Source: Chersky-840 sp035604715 (lineage in GTDB: Bacteria; Actinomycetota; Acidimicrobiia; Acidimicrobiales; UBA8190). Taken from it: DNA of 64,000 bases. A model generated the notes under the pieces. That model saw only the letters and a list, made by a program, of their open reading frames with translations, was not told where the DNA came from and did not search any database. Every line of letters starts with the position of its first letter. Position 1 is the first letter of the stretch. Both the position numbers and the translations under genes were made by a program. Location: NCBI GenBank assembly GCA_963731665.1, contig CAVSWP010000001.1, forward strand, positions 62,001-126,000, written 5' to 3'. Shown here one piece after another: positions 15,135 to 23,827 of the stretch.

Positions 15135-17714
15135 ATGGCCGACGCACGTCTCGGGCTGTTGCGTACCGCGCCCCCGCTTGCCCCCGCGGGCGCGCTCGAC
15201 ACCGTGCCCGACGCGTCGCGACAGCTCACCGCGGTGTCCGACCTCACCAACGTCGTGGTGTGGGAGCTGGTGGCCCCCGACGCCGGGATCATCTGGCACG
15301 CCCCCTTCGAGCGGCTGCTGGCGGGCCAGGACCCGCATGGCACCTACCTGGTGCCGCCGGGCGAGTCCGGCACCCGCCTGTACGCGTCGGATCTCGGCGA
15401 AGCCGTGCTCGCCCCCCTCGTCCAGACGGTGCGCTCCGGGGTCACATGGGAGAACTACGAGTTGGTGCAGGAGTTCGAGGCGCCCGACGGGGCCGTGCAC
15501 CGGATGCTCGTCCGGGCCGTGGCCGTCCCCGACTCCGTCCCCTCGCGGTTCCTCGGCATCGTGGCCGACGTCTCGGACCCCGGCGAGGTGCCGTGGATCA
15601 CCGCCGATGTCGGAGAGCGCCTCACGCTCCTGGTCGAGCACTCCCCCGACGCCATCATCGTCCACCAGGACGGCCTCGTCGTCTACACCAACCCCGCCGG
15701 GTTGCGCATGGGTGGGCTCAGGTCCCTCGACGACGCCATCGGGCGGCCCATCACCTCGTTCATCAGCCCCGACGACCTCACGAGCACGATCGCCCGCCTG
15801 GCTCAGCTCAAAGACCCCGGAGACGTGGTGAAGGGCTTCGAGGCGATGATGGTGCGCGACGACGGGAGCCAGATGCCCGTGGAGGTGGCGAGCGCCCGGA
15901 CGAGCTGGGGTGGCAAGCCCGCCTTCCAGGTCATCCTGCGCGACGTCTCGGAGCGCAAGCTCGCCGAGGAGGCCGCGGCGGCGCGCGCCGCCATCGAGCG
16001 CCGGTACGCGGCGGCCGTGGCCGCCTTGGAGGAGGGCGTGGTCGTGATCGACCGTGAGGGCGCCGTGGCCGCCACCAACGACTCGGCCACCCGGATCCTC
16101 GGCGCCCGGCTGCACGTGGGGCGCGGCGACGAGATCTTCACCGGCGGGGGGGGCGCCCAGCGCGAGGACGGATCGCCCTTCCCACCCGAGGCCCTTCCGC
16201 TGGCCGTGGCCCTGTCCCAGCGCGACGCCACCACCAACGTCGTCATCGGGGTGCGCGACGAGCGCGGCCAGGACCAATGGCTGTCGGTCAGCTCCCGCCC
16301 GCTCGGCGACTCCGAGGGTGCCGACAACGCCACCGTGGTGTGCTCGGTGTCCGACATCACCGACCGCAAGCAGCTGCACGACCGCCTCGCCTGGGAGGCG
16401 CGCAACGACCCCCTCACGGGACTGGCCAACCGCAGCGGGTTCCTGGCCGCGGTGCAGGTCGCCATCGAGCACAGCGACCCCGCCACCTTGGAGTCGTTGG
16501 TCATGTTCTTCTTCGACCTCGACCGGTTCAAGCTCGTGAACGACTCGCTGGGCCACGCCGTCGGCGACGAGGTGCTGTTGGCCGTGGCCGAGCGCCTCAA
16601 GACCACCATGCCCGATGTCATCAGCCTGAGCAGGCTCCACGGTGACGAGTTCGCCGCCCTCGAGCCCAACGTCGCCGACGCCGACGCCGCCTTGCAGCGC
16701 GCCGAGGAGCTGCGAACCATCCTCTCCCGTCCCGTCCAGTTGAGCACGGGGCGCACGCTGTCGGTGACGCCGAGCATCGGGCTGGTGCGCCTCGCCGATG
16801 TCGGGCGCGAGGCCTCCGACGTCCTCCAGGACGCCGACATGGCCATGCTGCAGGCCAAGACCCGCGGTCGCGGGCGCGTGGCGATCTTCGACGCCGGGCT
16901 GCGCGAAGAGGTGGGGAACCGTCTCGAGCTCGAGCACGACCTGCGCACCGCGGTGGACAACGGCGAGCTGCGCCTCGAGTACCAGCCCCTGGCCTCGCTG
17001 GCCAACGGGAGGGTGCTCGGGCTCGAAGCCCTCGTGCGTTGGGAGCACCCGCGCCGGGGCCTGCTCCTCCCCGCTCGCTTCGTGGGCCTGGCCGAGGAGT
17101 CCGAGCTCATCGTGGCCCTGGGCCAGTGGGTCCTCGAAGCGGGCTGCGCCCAGATGGCTCGGTGGCGCGCCATGTACCCCGAGGCCGCCGACTCGTTCCT
17201 GGCCGTCAACGTCTCGCCCCGCCAGCTCGACACCCAGCAGCTGCTGCCCGCTCTGCGCAAGGCCCTCGACGACAGCGGGCTGCCGGCCGGGGCGCTCATG
17301 CTCGAGATCACCGAGTCGGGCTTCGTCTCTGACGACGGGCATCTCAACGGGATGCTCGACGAGCTGCGCGAGTTCGGGGTGCGCCTCGCCATCGACGACT
17401 TCGGCACCGGGTACTCGTCACTGAGCCACTTGAAGCGCCTGCCGGTGAGCTACATCAAGGTCGACCGTTCCTTCGTGAGCGGGCTGGGCACCGACCCCGA
17501 GGACGAGCGCATCGTGGCCGCCATCACCGAGCTCGGCCACGGCCTGGGGCTGCGGGTCATCGCCGAGGGCGTCGAGAACCGCCAGCAGCGTCACGTGGCC
17601 CGCCAGCTGGGCTGTGACCTCTACCAGGGCTACCTGCTGGCCGAGCCGCGCCGGCCTCGCGACATCCCGGCCTTCTGGCGCCCGCGTCCGTCGGCCGCCC
17701 GCTCCGCCGGCTGA
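15135..17714 (+). CDS. PAS-GGDEF-EAL c-di-GMP turnover protein
   Basis: A soluble 859-residue signalling protein. PAS-like domains occupy roughly residues 1-430; one is marked by HSPDAIIVHQDGLVVYTNPAG. A GGDEF domain follows at about 440-600 and an EAL domain at about 610-850. The GGDEF signature is HGDEF (RLHGDEFA), so cyclase activity is doubtful. The EAL site looks complete: GLEALVRW, NVSPRQ, EITESG, IDDFGTGYSS, YIKVDRSF, AEGVE and YQGYLLAEP. The likely net activity is c-di-GMP phosphodiesterase with an allosteric or vestigial GGDEF domain. ATG 15135 is the best start, although weaker GTGs upstream are in frame. It is divergent from the ketoacyl synthase and convergent with the propeller lipoprotein gene 8 bp away. 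Confidence 0.9.
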   Translation: MADARLGLLRTAPPLAPAGALDTVPDASRQLTAVSDLTNVVVWELVAPDAGIIWHAPFERLLAGQDPHGTYLVPPGESGTRLYASDLGEAVLAPLVQTVRSGVTWENYELVQEFEAPDGAVHRMLVRAVAVPDSVPSRFLGIVADVSDPGEVPWITADVGERLTLLVEHSPDAIIVHQDGLVVYTNPAGLRMGGLRSLDDAIGRPITSFISPDDLTSTIARLAQLKDPGDVVKGFEAMMVRDDGSQMPVEVASARTSWGGKPAFQVILRDVSERKLAEEAAAARAAIERRYAAAVAALEEGVVVIDREGAVAATNDSATRILGARLHVGRGDEIFTGGGGAQREDGSPFPPEALPLAVALSQRDATTNVVIGVRDERGQDQWLSVSSRPLGDSEGADNATVVCSVSDITDRKQLHDRLAWEARNDPLTGLANRSGFLAAVQVAIEHSDPATLESLVMFFFDLDRFKLVNDSLGHAVGDEVLLAVAERLKTTMPDVISLSRLHGDEFAALEPNVADADAALQRAEELRTILSRPVQLSTGRTLSVTPSIGLVRLADVGREASDVLQDADMAMLQAKTRGRGRVAIFDAGLREEVGNRLELEHDLRTAVDNGELRLEYQPLASLANGRVLGLEALVRWEHPRRGLLLPARFVGLAEESELIVALGQWVLEAGCAQMARWRAMYPEAADSFLAVNVSPRQLDTQQLLPALRKALDDSGLPAGALMLEITESGFVSDDGHLNGMLDELREFGVRLAIDDFGTGYSSLSHLKRLPVSYIKVDRSFVSGLGTDPEDERIVAAITELGHGLGLRVIAEGVENRQQRHVARQLGCDLYQGYLLAEPRRPRDIPAFWRPRPSAARSAG

Positions 17715-17721
17715 GCGTCGC

Positions 17722-19332
17722 TCACGGCTTCGACGGCACCACCGGCGCCGCCCCGCCGGGGGTGACGACCTCGATGCCGGCGTGCCCCGGGTAGTAGGTG
17801 TTGCCCAGGCCGAACACCAGCGCGTCGCCGACGGTGGCGATCCCCGACCAGTTGGCCTGGGGCAGCTTCACAGACACGATGAGGCGTCCGGTCTTCGCCT
17901 CGCGTACCTGGATGACGTTGCCTGCCAGCGCCAGGCCGTTGAAGGTCATGCCGCCCGCCACCGTGGTCGGCGAGAAGGAAGCGACCTGGTTGGCTTGCCA
18001 CAGCACCTTGCCCGTTTGGGCGTTGAAGGCGTGGTCGGAGGGGTTCTGCGACAACATGTCGCGGGGATTGGACGGGTCACAGATCAGCTGGTGTCCGCTC
18101 CTCTCGAAGCGCCCGAAGTCGCCGATGGCAGTGGCGCCGTAGACGCGCTGCCCGTCGTAGGCGGTGGTGGCGATGAACCCGCCCGAGAAGCCACCGAAGA
18201 CGACATTGGTCGACCACCGCAGCGCTCCGGTGCTCGGGTCGAGCGAGTAGTACGTCCCGTCCTTGCCGCCCTCGCCGAGGAAGAGGGCGTTGCCGTTGGC
18301 GTCGACCCCGGCGTTGGCGGTGGCGCCGAAGTCCCAGTCACAGTCGAGGTCGGGCAGCGGGGGCCGGTACTGCCAGGCCAGCCGGCCGTCGTCGATGCGC
18401 AGGGCGATGATGGACTCCGACATCGGCTGGGTGTTCAGGAAGTCGCAGTCGGCGGTGCCGTACACCACCAGCCCGAGGGCGGGAAGCACCGTCCCCGACG
18501 ACCACACGCTTCCGCACCCGTCCTCGGCCACCTGGCCCCGGGCGTCGAGGTCGGTCTGGTACTCCCACACCGGGTCCCCGGTGGCGAGGCTGGCCCCCAC
18601 CACGTAGCCCCCGTACCCGGCGGCGCCGTCCACGTCGACCCCGAACAGCACGAGGCCGTCGGCCACCACCGGCGACGAGAAGATCCGGGTGCCGTCCTGG
18701 TCGGGGTTCGGGGGTTGGTCGGGCCGGCCCGTGTAGTCGTGCTCCCAGTACACCGCGCCGGTGGCGGCGTTCAGCGCGTACAGCGTGTAGCCCCCGCCGA
18801 AGATGACGAGGGCGGGGCGGCCGGCGGCGGCCGGTTCGAACCACGCCGAGGACGTGATCAGGCCGCCGTCGGAGCTCAGGTCACGGTGCTTCTCGCCCGG
18901 ATAGGGCACGACCCCGTCCTGGGACTGGACCCTCGTCTTCCACACCAGCTTCCCGGACTCCAGGCTCACGGCGTAGAAGTAATCGTCCCACGAGCCCACG
19001 TACACGACCCCGTCCACCACCGTGGGGGTGGCGGTGACGGCGTCGGCGGTGGGGAAGATCCACGCCTTGCGCAACGTCTTGACCGTCGACGCGGTAAGGG
19101 TGGTCCGGCCGGCGAAGGTGTGTTGGGCGTCGTGGCCGTACGTGGGCCAGTCCCAGGGGCCCGGCACCGTCGGCGGCGGGGGCGGGGCCACGGTCCCCGA
19201 CGCCGTGGTGGAGCTCGACCCGGCGTGCGCCGGGCCCGAGGCGCCGCAACTGGTCAGCACGACGCCCAGGGCCAGCAGGCCACAGGCACCGCCGATCGTG
19301 GACCGGAGCCCGGTCCGTCTCGTCGACCTCAC
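17722..19332 (-). CDS. PQQ-type beta-propeller lipoprotein
   Basis: Secreted lipoprotein of 536 residues: the signal peptide ends in a lipobox (VVLTSCGA, Cys about 29), then a Ser/Thr/Pro spacer, then an eight-bladed propeller built of repeats such as GVVYVGSWDDYFYAVSLESG, TLYALNAATGAVYWEHDY and DHAFNAQTGKVLWQANQ. These are PQQ-enzyme-like blades, as in quinoprotein dehydrogenases and polyvinyl-alcohol dehydrogenase. No haem CxxCH motif is present, and I cannot confirm a PQQ site, so enzyme versus scaffold is open. Cysteines in AEDGCGSVW, TADCDFL and DLDCDWDFG may form disulphides. Its GTG start lies 16 bp after the stop of the next propeller lipoprotein, so the two form an operon at the end of the exopolysaccharide cluster. 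Confidence 0.82.
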   Translation of the reverse strand: MRSTRRTGLRSTIGGACGLLALGVVLTSCGASGPAHAGSSSTTASGTVAPPPPPTVPGPWDWPTYGHDAQHTFAGRTTLTASTVKTLRKAWIFPTADAVTATPTVVDGVVYVGSWDDYFYAVSLESGKLVWKTRVQSQDGVVPYPGEKHRDLSSDGGLITSSAWFEPAAAGRPALVIFGGGYTLYALNAATGAVYWEHDYTGRPDQPPNPDQDGTRIFSSPVVADGLVLFGVDVDGAAGYGGYVVGASLATGDPVWEYQTDLDARGQVAEDGCGSVWSSGTVLPALGLVVYGTADCDFLNTQPMSESIIALRIDDGRLAWQYRPPLPDLDCDWDFGATANAGVDANGNALFLGEGGKDGTYYSLDPSTGALRWSTNVVFGGFSGGFIATTAYDGQRVYGATAIGDFGRFERSGHQLICDPSNPRDMLSQNPSDHAFNAQTGKVLWQANQVASFSPTTVAGGMTFNGLALAGNVIQVREAKTGRLIVSVKLPQANWSGIATVGDALVFGLGNTYYPGHAGIEVVTPGGAAPVVPSKP

Positions 19333-19348
19333 GTCCCGCGGGCTTCGA

Positions 19349-20773
19349 TCAGCCGAAGCCCGCCGTGGCCGGAGCGTTGGAGGCGGGGCCCTTGTCGGGC
19401 GCGGGGTTCTCGGCGGGGCCCGACAACGGCGGGGAGATGGCGCCCGGCGGGTACGGGCACACCGTGTTGGCCGGCACGCACACGGTCACGCTCGTGGGGA
19501 AGTCGAACCCGGTGGCGACGGCCACGGGGGTCGAGGGCTGGCCGTTGGTGAAGGTCACCCGCATGACCCGGCCCCCGTAGCTGGCGGGCCCGCATCCGGT
19601 CAGCAACCCCTTGCAGGCCACGTGGATGTCGATGAAGTACAGCGTCCCGTCCGGGGCGAAGGCCATGCCGAACGGGTTGTACTGGCCGGGGCTCTTGCCG
19701 AGGTCGGCGATGGTGGTCCCCGGCACCGACCCCCGGCCGGGCTCGGGTTGGCCGTCGCCGGTCACCCAGATGATGCCGGGGTTCCCGATGTAGCTGCTGA
19801 CGGCGAAGCAGTCACACGTCGGGTCCTTGGCCACCCCGGCCGGGAAGGACAGGCCCTTGACGAAGTTGGTGACCTTGACCTTGCTGCGCGGGTAGATCCC
19901 CCCCGGGCATTGCGATGCGCCGGTGGGCAGCGACGACTGGGCGAAGCGGAGCACGCTATTGGTGCCCACGTTGGGGACGAGCAGGTCGCCGTTGTCGGCC
20001 AGGGCCATCATCCCGGGCTGGGCCAGCCCACCGGATCCGTCGGTGTGGTGCGGACCCGTCCCACCGGTGGTCGGGCCGTAGACAATGCAGTAGGTGGTGT
20101 AGCTGGGTGCGAACCACTCGACCAACCGTCCGCTGCTGGGCGACGGGTAGGCGCCCTGGGCGGTGGCGATGTCGTTCCCGAAGACGTCGCCGGCCTTGTC
20201 GATGGCGCATCCGGTGTAGGTCTGGTTGTTGTTGAACACGCCGTTGGAGGTCGGAGGCGAGTCACTGCCGATGCTCTGGCCCGGCATCTTGAAGGGCCCC
20301 GGGACGTACAGGGTCTGGCCGCTGAACGAGCCGTTGGGGTCGTCGAGCTCCTCCCCGTCGGCCGGTTGCTTGTACGGCTTTGCGCTCCCGATGTTGCGCT
20401 GGCCGGGCAGGGTGGGGTCGTACCCTCCGACGAAGCGGCCGTCGGGGAGCACGCACACCTGCCCGTTGAGGTCCCAGGCGGGAAGCAGCTGGCCCTGGGT
20501 CCCCGAGGGCATGGAGAGGAAGTCCACCTCTTCGTTCTGGTCCCAGTACACCAGGTAGCCCGGCTTGCCCGTCACGCCCCCCACGATGGGGGCGATGGGG
20601 CCGGTGGAGGCCACGTTCGTGGACAGCGTGGTCCTCGGGGCGGTGGTCGAGGTCGACGACGCCGTGGACGGTCCCGACGAGCACGCCGCCAGTACCACCG
20701 CGCACGCCGCCGCCCCGAGAAAGCCCCGCCCCCGAAGCATCGGCCGCGTTCGGCCAAAACCGGCACTGGTCAT
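19349..20773 (-). CDS. NHL/SMP-30-like beta-propeller lipoprotein
   Basis: Exported lipoprotein of 474 residues with lipobox VVLAACSS (Cys about 31), a Thr-rich spacer and a six-bladed-type propeller: YLVYWDQNEEVDFLSMPSG, GMMALADNGDLLVPN, SFPAGVAKDPTCDCFAVSS and NPFGMAFAPDGTLYFIDIH. The pattern fits NHL or SMP-30/gluconolactonase-like folds, but no catalytic set is assignable. Several Cys pairs suggest extracytoplasmic disulphides. It is transcribed with the PQQ-type lipoprotein downstream (16 bp) and follows the BY-kinase by 89 bp, so the two lipoproteins may be late genes of the polysaccharide operon, possibly binding or modifying the polymer outside the cell. Confidence 0.78.
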   Translation of the reverse strand: MTSAGFGRTRPMLRGRGFLGAAACAVVLAACSSGPSTASSTSTTAPRTTLSTNVASTGPIAPIVGGVTGKPGYLVYWDQNEEVDFLSMPSGTQGQLLPAWDLNGQVCVLPDGRFVGGYDPTLPGQRNIGSAKPYKQPADGEELDDPNGSFSGQTLYVPGPFKMPGQSIGSDSPPTSNGVFNNNQTYTGCAIDKAGDVFGNDIATAQGAYPSPSSGRLVEWFAPSYTTYCIVYGPTTGGTGPHHTDGSGGLAQPGMMALADNGDLLVPNVGTNSVLRFAQSSLPTGASQCPGGIYPRSKVKVTNFVKGLSFPAGVAKDPTCDCFAVSSYIGNPGIIWVTGDGQPEPGRGSVPGTTIADLGKSPGQYNPFGMAFAPDGTLYFIDIHVACKGLLTGCGPASYGGRVMRVTFTNGQPSTPVAVATGFDFPTSVTVCVPANTVCPYPPGAISPPLSGPAENPAPDKGPASNAPATAGFG

Positions 20774-20862
20774 GTCACGCTCCCGCCCGCGCCCCGCCCC
20801 CTCAGGCTGACGCGGCCGTCATAGTACGCCCCGGCGAAGCGGGGCGCCGTGGCGGTCGGGAT

Positions 20863-22395
20863 CTAGCGCTGCCAGTACCCGGACTGCCCCTGGTTCTCCG
20901 GCGACCTGGGGACGTTGGGGACACCGGTGATGCCCGGCGTGGCCTCGCGCGGCGACGACCGCAGGACGTTGCCCTCGGGTATCCGCACCGGCTCCGGGCT
21001 TTCGACGCCGGTGCGCCGGCCGTTGGACCTCTGGGGCCGGGGCGTGACACTGGGGGACACCGGCGCCACCGGCGGCGGAGGGCTGTCGGCCCGGCGGAAG
21101 TGGCCGTACCCGTAGGTCCCGTCGCGCCGGCGGCGGTTGAACCGCACCCGGTTGAGGACGATGGCCACGTTGGCGTTGGCGTTGTCGAGCCGCAGCAGGC
21201 ACTGCTGGAGACGCTCGGGGTTGAAGCGTCGGGCATCGACCACCACGATGACGAGGTCGACCATGGTGGCGATGAGAACGGTCTCGGCCACCCCGATCAG
21301 CGGCGGGCAGTCGATGACGGCGGTGTCGTGGCGCTCGCGAAGCTGCTCGATGAGCAGCGGCAGGTGGGCCGAGACGATGTCCGACGGGTGCCGGTCGATG
21401 ATGCCGGCCGGGATGACGTCGAGATACGGGTTGGGCGTGCGCGACGCATGGGCCAGCGCGTCCTCGGTGCGACGGCTCGTGACCCCGGGCCCGAAGGGCA
21501 CCCCCATCTGGGTGTGCAGGGCCGGCTTGCGCAGGTCGAAGTCGAGCGCCGTGACGTGTCGGTCCTGGGCGGCCAGCGCCCATGCGATGTTCGTCGCCAC
21601 CGAGGTCTTGCCTTCACCGGGGTCGCACGACGTCACCGCGATCATCGCCGACTCGCCCGGCGGGAGGCTGATGAGCAGGTTGCTGCGCAGCTCCTGGAAC
21701 GCCTCCATGGCCATGGGCTCGGTGTGCTTGACGAACAGGTCCGTGGGCCGCAGCCCGGGCAAGGCCACGCGCGGGATCTCGCCCAGGACGGTAGCGCCGA
21801 TCCGTTCCTTGACCTCGGTGACCCGGCTGAGCCGGCGCCTGATCCCGGCGGCCCAGATCGCCGCGAAGATGCCGAGGATCACCCCGAAGGCGGCCGCGCC
21901 CACCAGGATCGCCTTGCGAGGGTTCGACGGCTTCGTCGGTGGAGTCGCCGCCCCCAGCTGCTGGAGCTGGTACAGGACTTGCTGGGGCTGGAAGGCGATG
22001 AGCCGGTGCGCCACCGCGTTGGCGAAGTTCGCCGCCGCCGTGGGGCTCTTGCTGGTGGCTTCGATGGTGACGATGTCGGACCCGGGGTCGGCGGTGGCCA
22101 TGACCGAGGGCCCGGCGGCATGATCGGCCGGCGAGAGCCGGCTCCGGGCGATGGCCAGGTTGGCCGGGTCGGTGGCCTCGGCGGGAAGCTGCGGGAGGAT
22201 GATGGCGATGACCGCCGCGGAGCTGCCCCCGTCCGCCGTGGTGCTGCTGGGCTGGGCCAGGACGAGCGTGGTGGCCTGGTACTGCTTGGCCGGCAGGAAC
22301 GCCGCCGCCACGCCCGCCAGCAGGCACAGGACGAAGGCGCCCACGGCCACCAGGAGGTTGTGGCGCACGTCGCGGATCACTTGACGGATCTCCAT
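20863..22395 (-). CDS. Wzz/Wzc-like chain-length regulator and BY-family tyrosine kinase
   Basis: Inner-membrane polysaccharide co-polymerase of 510 residues. A membrane segment at 13-33, a periplasmic-type Wzz region (about 35-160) and a second membrane segment (162-184) are followed by a cytoplasmic P-loop kinase: Walker A SCDPGEGKTS (257-266), A' ALDFDLRKP and Walker B TAVIDCPP (358-365). This is the layout of BY-kinases that autophosphorylate and set capsule/EPS chain length. The C-terminal tail (about 435-510) is Pro/Arg/Ser-rich with only three Tyr (TYGYGHF and GYWQR), not the usual dense Tyr cluster. ATG 22395 lies 4 bp after the Wzy-like stop. The low-molecular-weight phosphatase at 31808 is a natural antagonist. 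Confidence 0.9.
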   Translation of the reverse strand: MEIRQVIRDVRHNLLVAVGAFVLCLLAGVAAAFLPAKQYQATTLVLAQPSSTTADGGSSAAVIAIILPQLPAEATDPANLAIARSRLSPADHAAGPSVMATADPGSDIVTIEATSKSPTAAANFANAVAHRLIAFQPQQVLYQLQQLGAATPPTKPSNPRKAILVGAAAFGVILGIFAAIWAAGIRRRLSRVTEVKERIGATVLGEIPRVALPGLRPTDLFVKHTEPMAMEAFQELRSNLLISLPPGESAMIAVTSCDPGEGKTSVATNIAWALAAQDRHVTALDFDLRKPALHTQMGVPFGPGVTSRRTEDALAHASRTPNPYLDVIPAGIIDRHPSDIVSAHLPLLIEQLRERHDTAVIDCPPLIGVAETVLIATMVDLVIVVVDARRFNPERLQQCLLRLDNANANVAIVLNRVRFNRRRRDGTYGYGHFRRADSPPPPVAPVSPSVTPRPQRSNGRRTGVESPEPVRIPEGNVLRSSPREATPGITGVPNVPRSPENQGQSGYWQR

Positions 22396-22399
22396 GGCG

Positions 22400-23827
22400 T
22401 CACACCACCTCGTAGTGGCGGTAGTCGCTCAAGGTACGCATGTTCATCATGGTCCCACCTCCAGAGGTCACAACACTGCGCAGCAGCCCGAGGGTCAACC
22501 CGAGCAGCGTGGCTATTCGATAGTTCTCGAAGATCGACTCGACCTGCCCCTGGGCCACCATCCCGACGACGAGGGCCACGAGGGTCAGAGCCAGGACCGC
22601 GGCCATCGGGTCGGGGTGCATCCGCCAGGCGGCGAACCCGTTGGCTATGGAGGCGACCAATGCGATCAAGAAGAGGGTCAACCCGATGATCCCCGTGCGC
22701 AGCAACAGGTCGAGTCCGATGTTCTCGGTGAGGTCGGTGGTCACGAATTGGTTCGGACCGGGGACGAAATAAGTGTAGGTGAAGCCCAGGCCCTCGCCGA
22801 GGATCGGATGCTGGCGGACGTCGGCGAAGGAGATCGACCACTTGTTGAGCCGGGCTTGCGCCGACTCCTGCTTGGCCCCACTGTTGAGGGTGAGCGCGAG
22901 GTTGTTCCCGATCGTGGACGCGAACGGCGGCGCCACCGGCTTCTGGGCGGTGATGGCGGGGATGATCGACACGCCCAGCACCACTCCCACGACCGCCAGG
23001 GCGGTGATGACGATCTCCCCCATGTGGACCCGGAGCCTCTGCCGGGCGGTACGGCCCAGCGAGACGATGAGGACGAAGACCACGGCCGCGCCCAACAGCA
23101 GGAGCACGGCCCGCTGGAAGGCGAAGAACGGCGCCAGCAACAAAGGCACCGTGGACAGGAGGTTGAGCCCGCTGCGGCGCACCTTGGCCAGCTCGGTCAC
23201 CAGGCCGATCAACCCGACCGCCCCGAAGAAGGCGGCGGAGTCGGTCCCCATGGGACCGAAGTTGCTGAGCGGGAGAAGCGGGATGTTGGCGGTGATCGAC
23301 ACGTGGGCCACCGTCATGGGGATCAACGCCATGGAGATCAGCGCCGACCAGCGCAAGATGCGCTCGAAACCACGGCCGTCGAGGAAGCGCCGGATCGGCA
23401 CCCCGGCCACCAGTGCATATCCCCCCATGACGTAGATGATGGCCTTGGCCTCGTAGGGGATGAGCGTGGTGTCGTTGTGACGGAGGACGCCCTCGACCAA
23501 CTCGAGGGACCACCAGGCCGCCACCGTCAACCAGGCGAGCGCCGGGAACCCGATCCGGGTCGGCAGGCCCCGCACCGCCATTCGGGCCAACAGGGCGATG
23601 GTGATCACGACCTCGGGCGTCCGGAACTGGAAGCTCCCGCTGCCGGGATGGAAGATGCCCCGGGGGACGTCACTGAAGTTGCCGTAGAGGCTCGACTCCA
23701 CGATGAGCATGCCGAGCAGCATGAACACGACCCAGTGCTCCCGGGCGGTGCGCTCCCACTGGACGAAGACGTAGAAGAGCATGGTCGACACCGCCAGGGC
23801 CCCCATGAGGAGGATGAGCTTGGTCAC
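22400..23827 (-). CDS. O-antigen ligase/polymerase family membrane protein (Wzy-like)
   Basis: Polytopic protein of 475 residues with about ten or more hydrophobic segments (LILLMGALAVSTMLFYVF through VLALTLVALVVGMVAQG) and a large extracytoplasmic loop before HPILGEGLGFTYTYF, the hallmark region of the Wzy/O-antigen ligase (PF04932-type) family. It should polymerise lipid-linked repeat units outside the membrane. GTG 23827 overlaps the stop of the upstream glycosyltransferase (GTGA), implying translational coupling. It is directly followed by the Wzz/BY-kinase gene, the usual partner in Wzy-dependent export. A flippase is not in this operon; a Wzx-like gene is at 57471. Confidence 0.88.
   Translation of the reverse strand: MTKLILLMGALAVSTMLFYVFVQWERTAREHWVVFMLLGMLIVESSLYGNFSDVPRGIFHPGSGSFQFRTPEVVITIALLARMAVRGLPTRIGFPALAWLTVAAWWSLELVEGVLRHNDTTLIPYEAKAIIYVMGGYALVAGVPIRRFLDGRGFERILRWSALISMALIPMTVAHVSITANIPLLPLSNFGPMGTDSAAFFGAVGLIGLVTELAKVRRSGLNLLSTVPLLLAPFFAFQRAVLLLLGAAVVFVLIVSLGRTARQRLRVHMGEIVITALAVVGVVLGVSIIPAITAQKPVAPPFASTIGNNLALTLNSGAKQESAQARLNKWSISFADVRQHPILGEGLGFTYTYFVPGPNQFVTTDLTENIGLDLLLRTGIIGLTLFLIALVASIANGFAAWRMHPDPMAAVLALTLVALVVGMVAQGQVESIFENYRIATLLGLTLGLLRSVVTSGGGTMMNMRTLSDYRHYEVV

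Noticed and set aside
14940..17342. An 800-codon open frame on the minus strand across the PAS-GGDEF-EAL gene.
   Set aside because: It is antisense to a gene with full family motifs; its composition (Gly/His/Arg/Ala-rich, no domain) is what a G/C-rich complementary frame gives.
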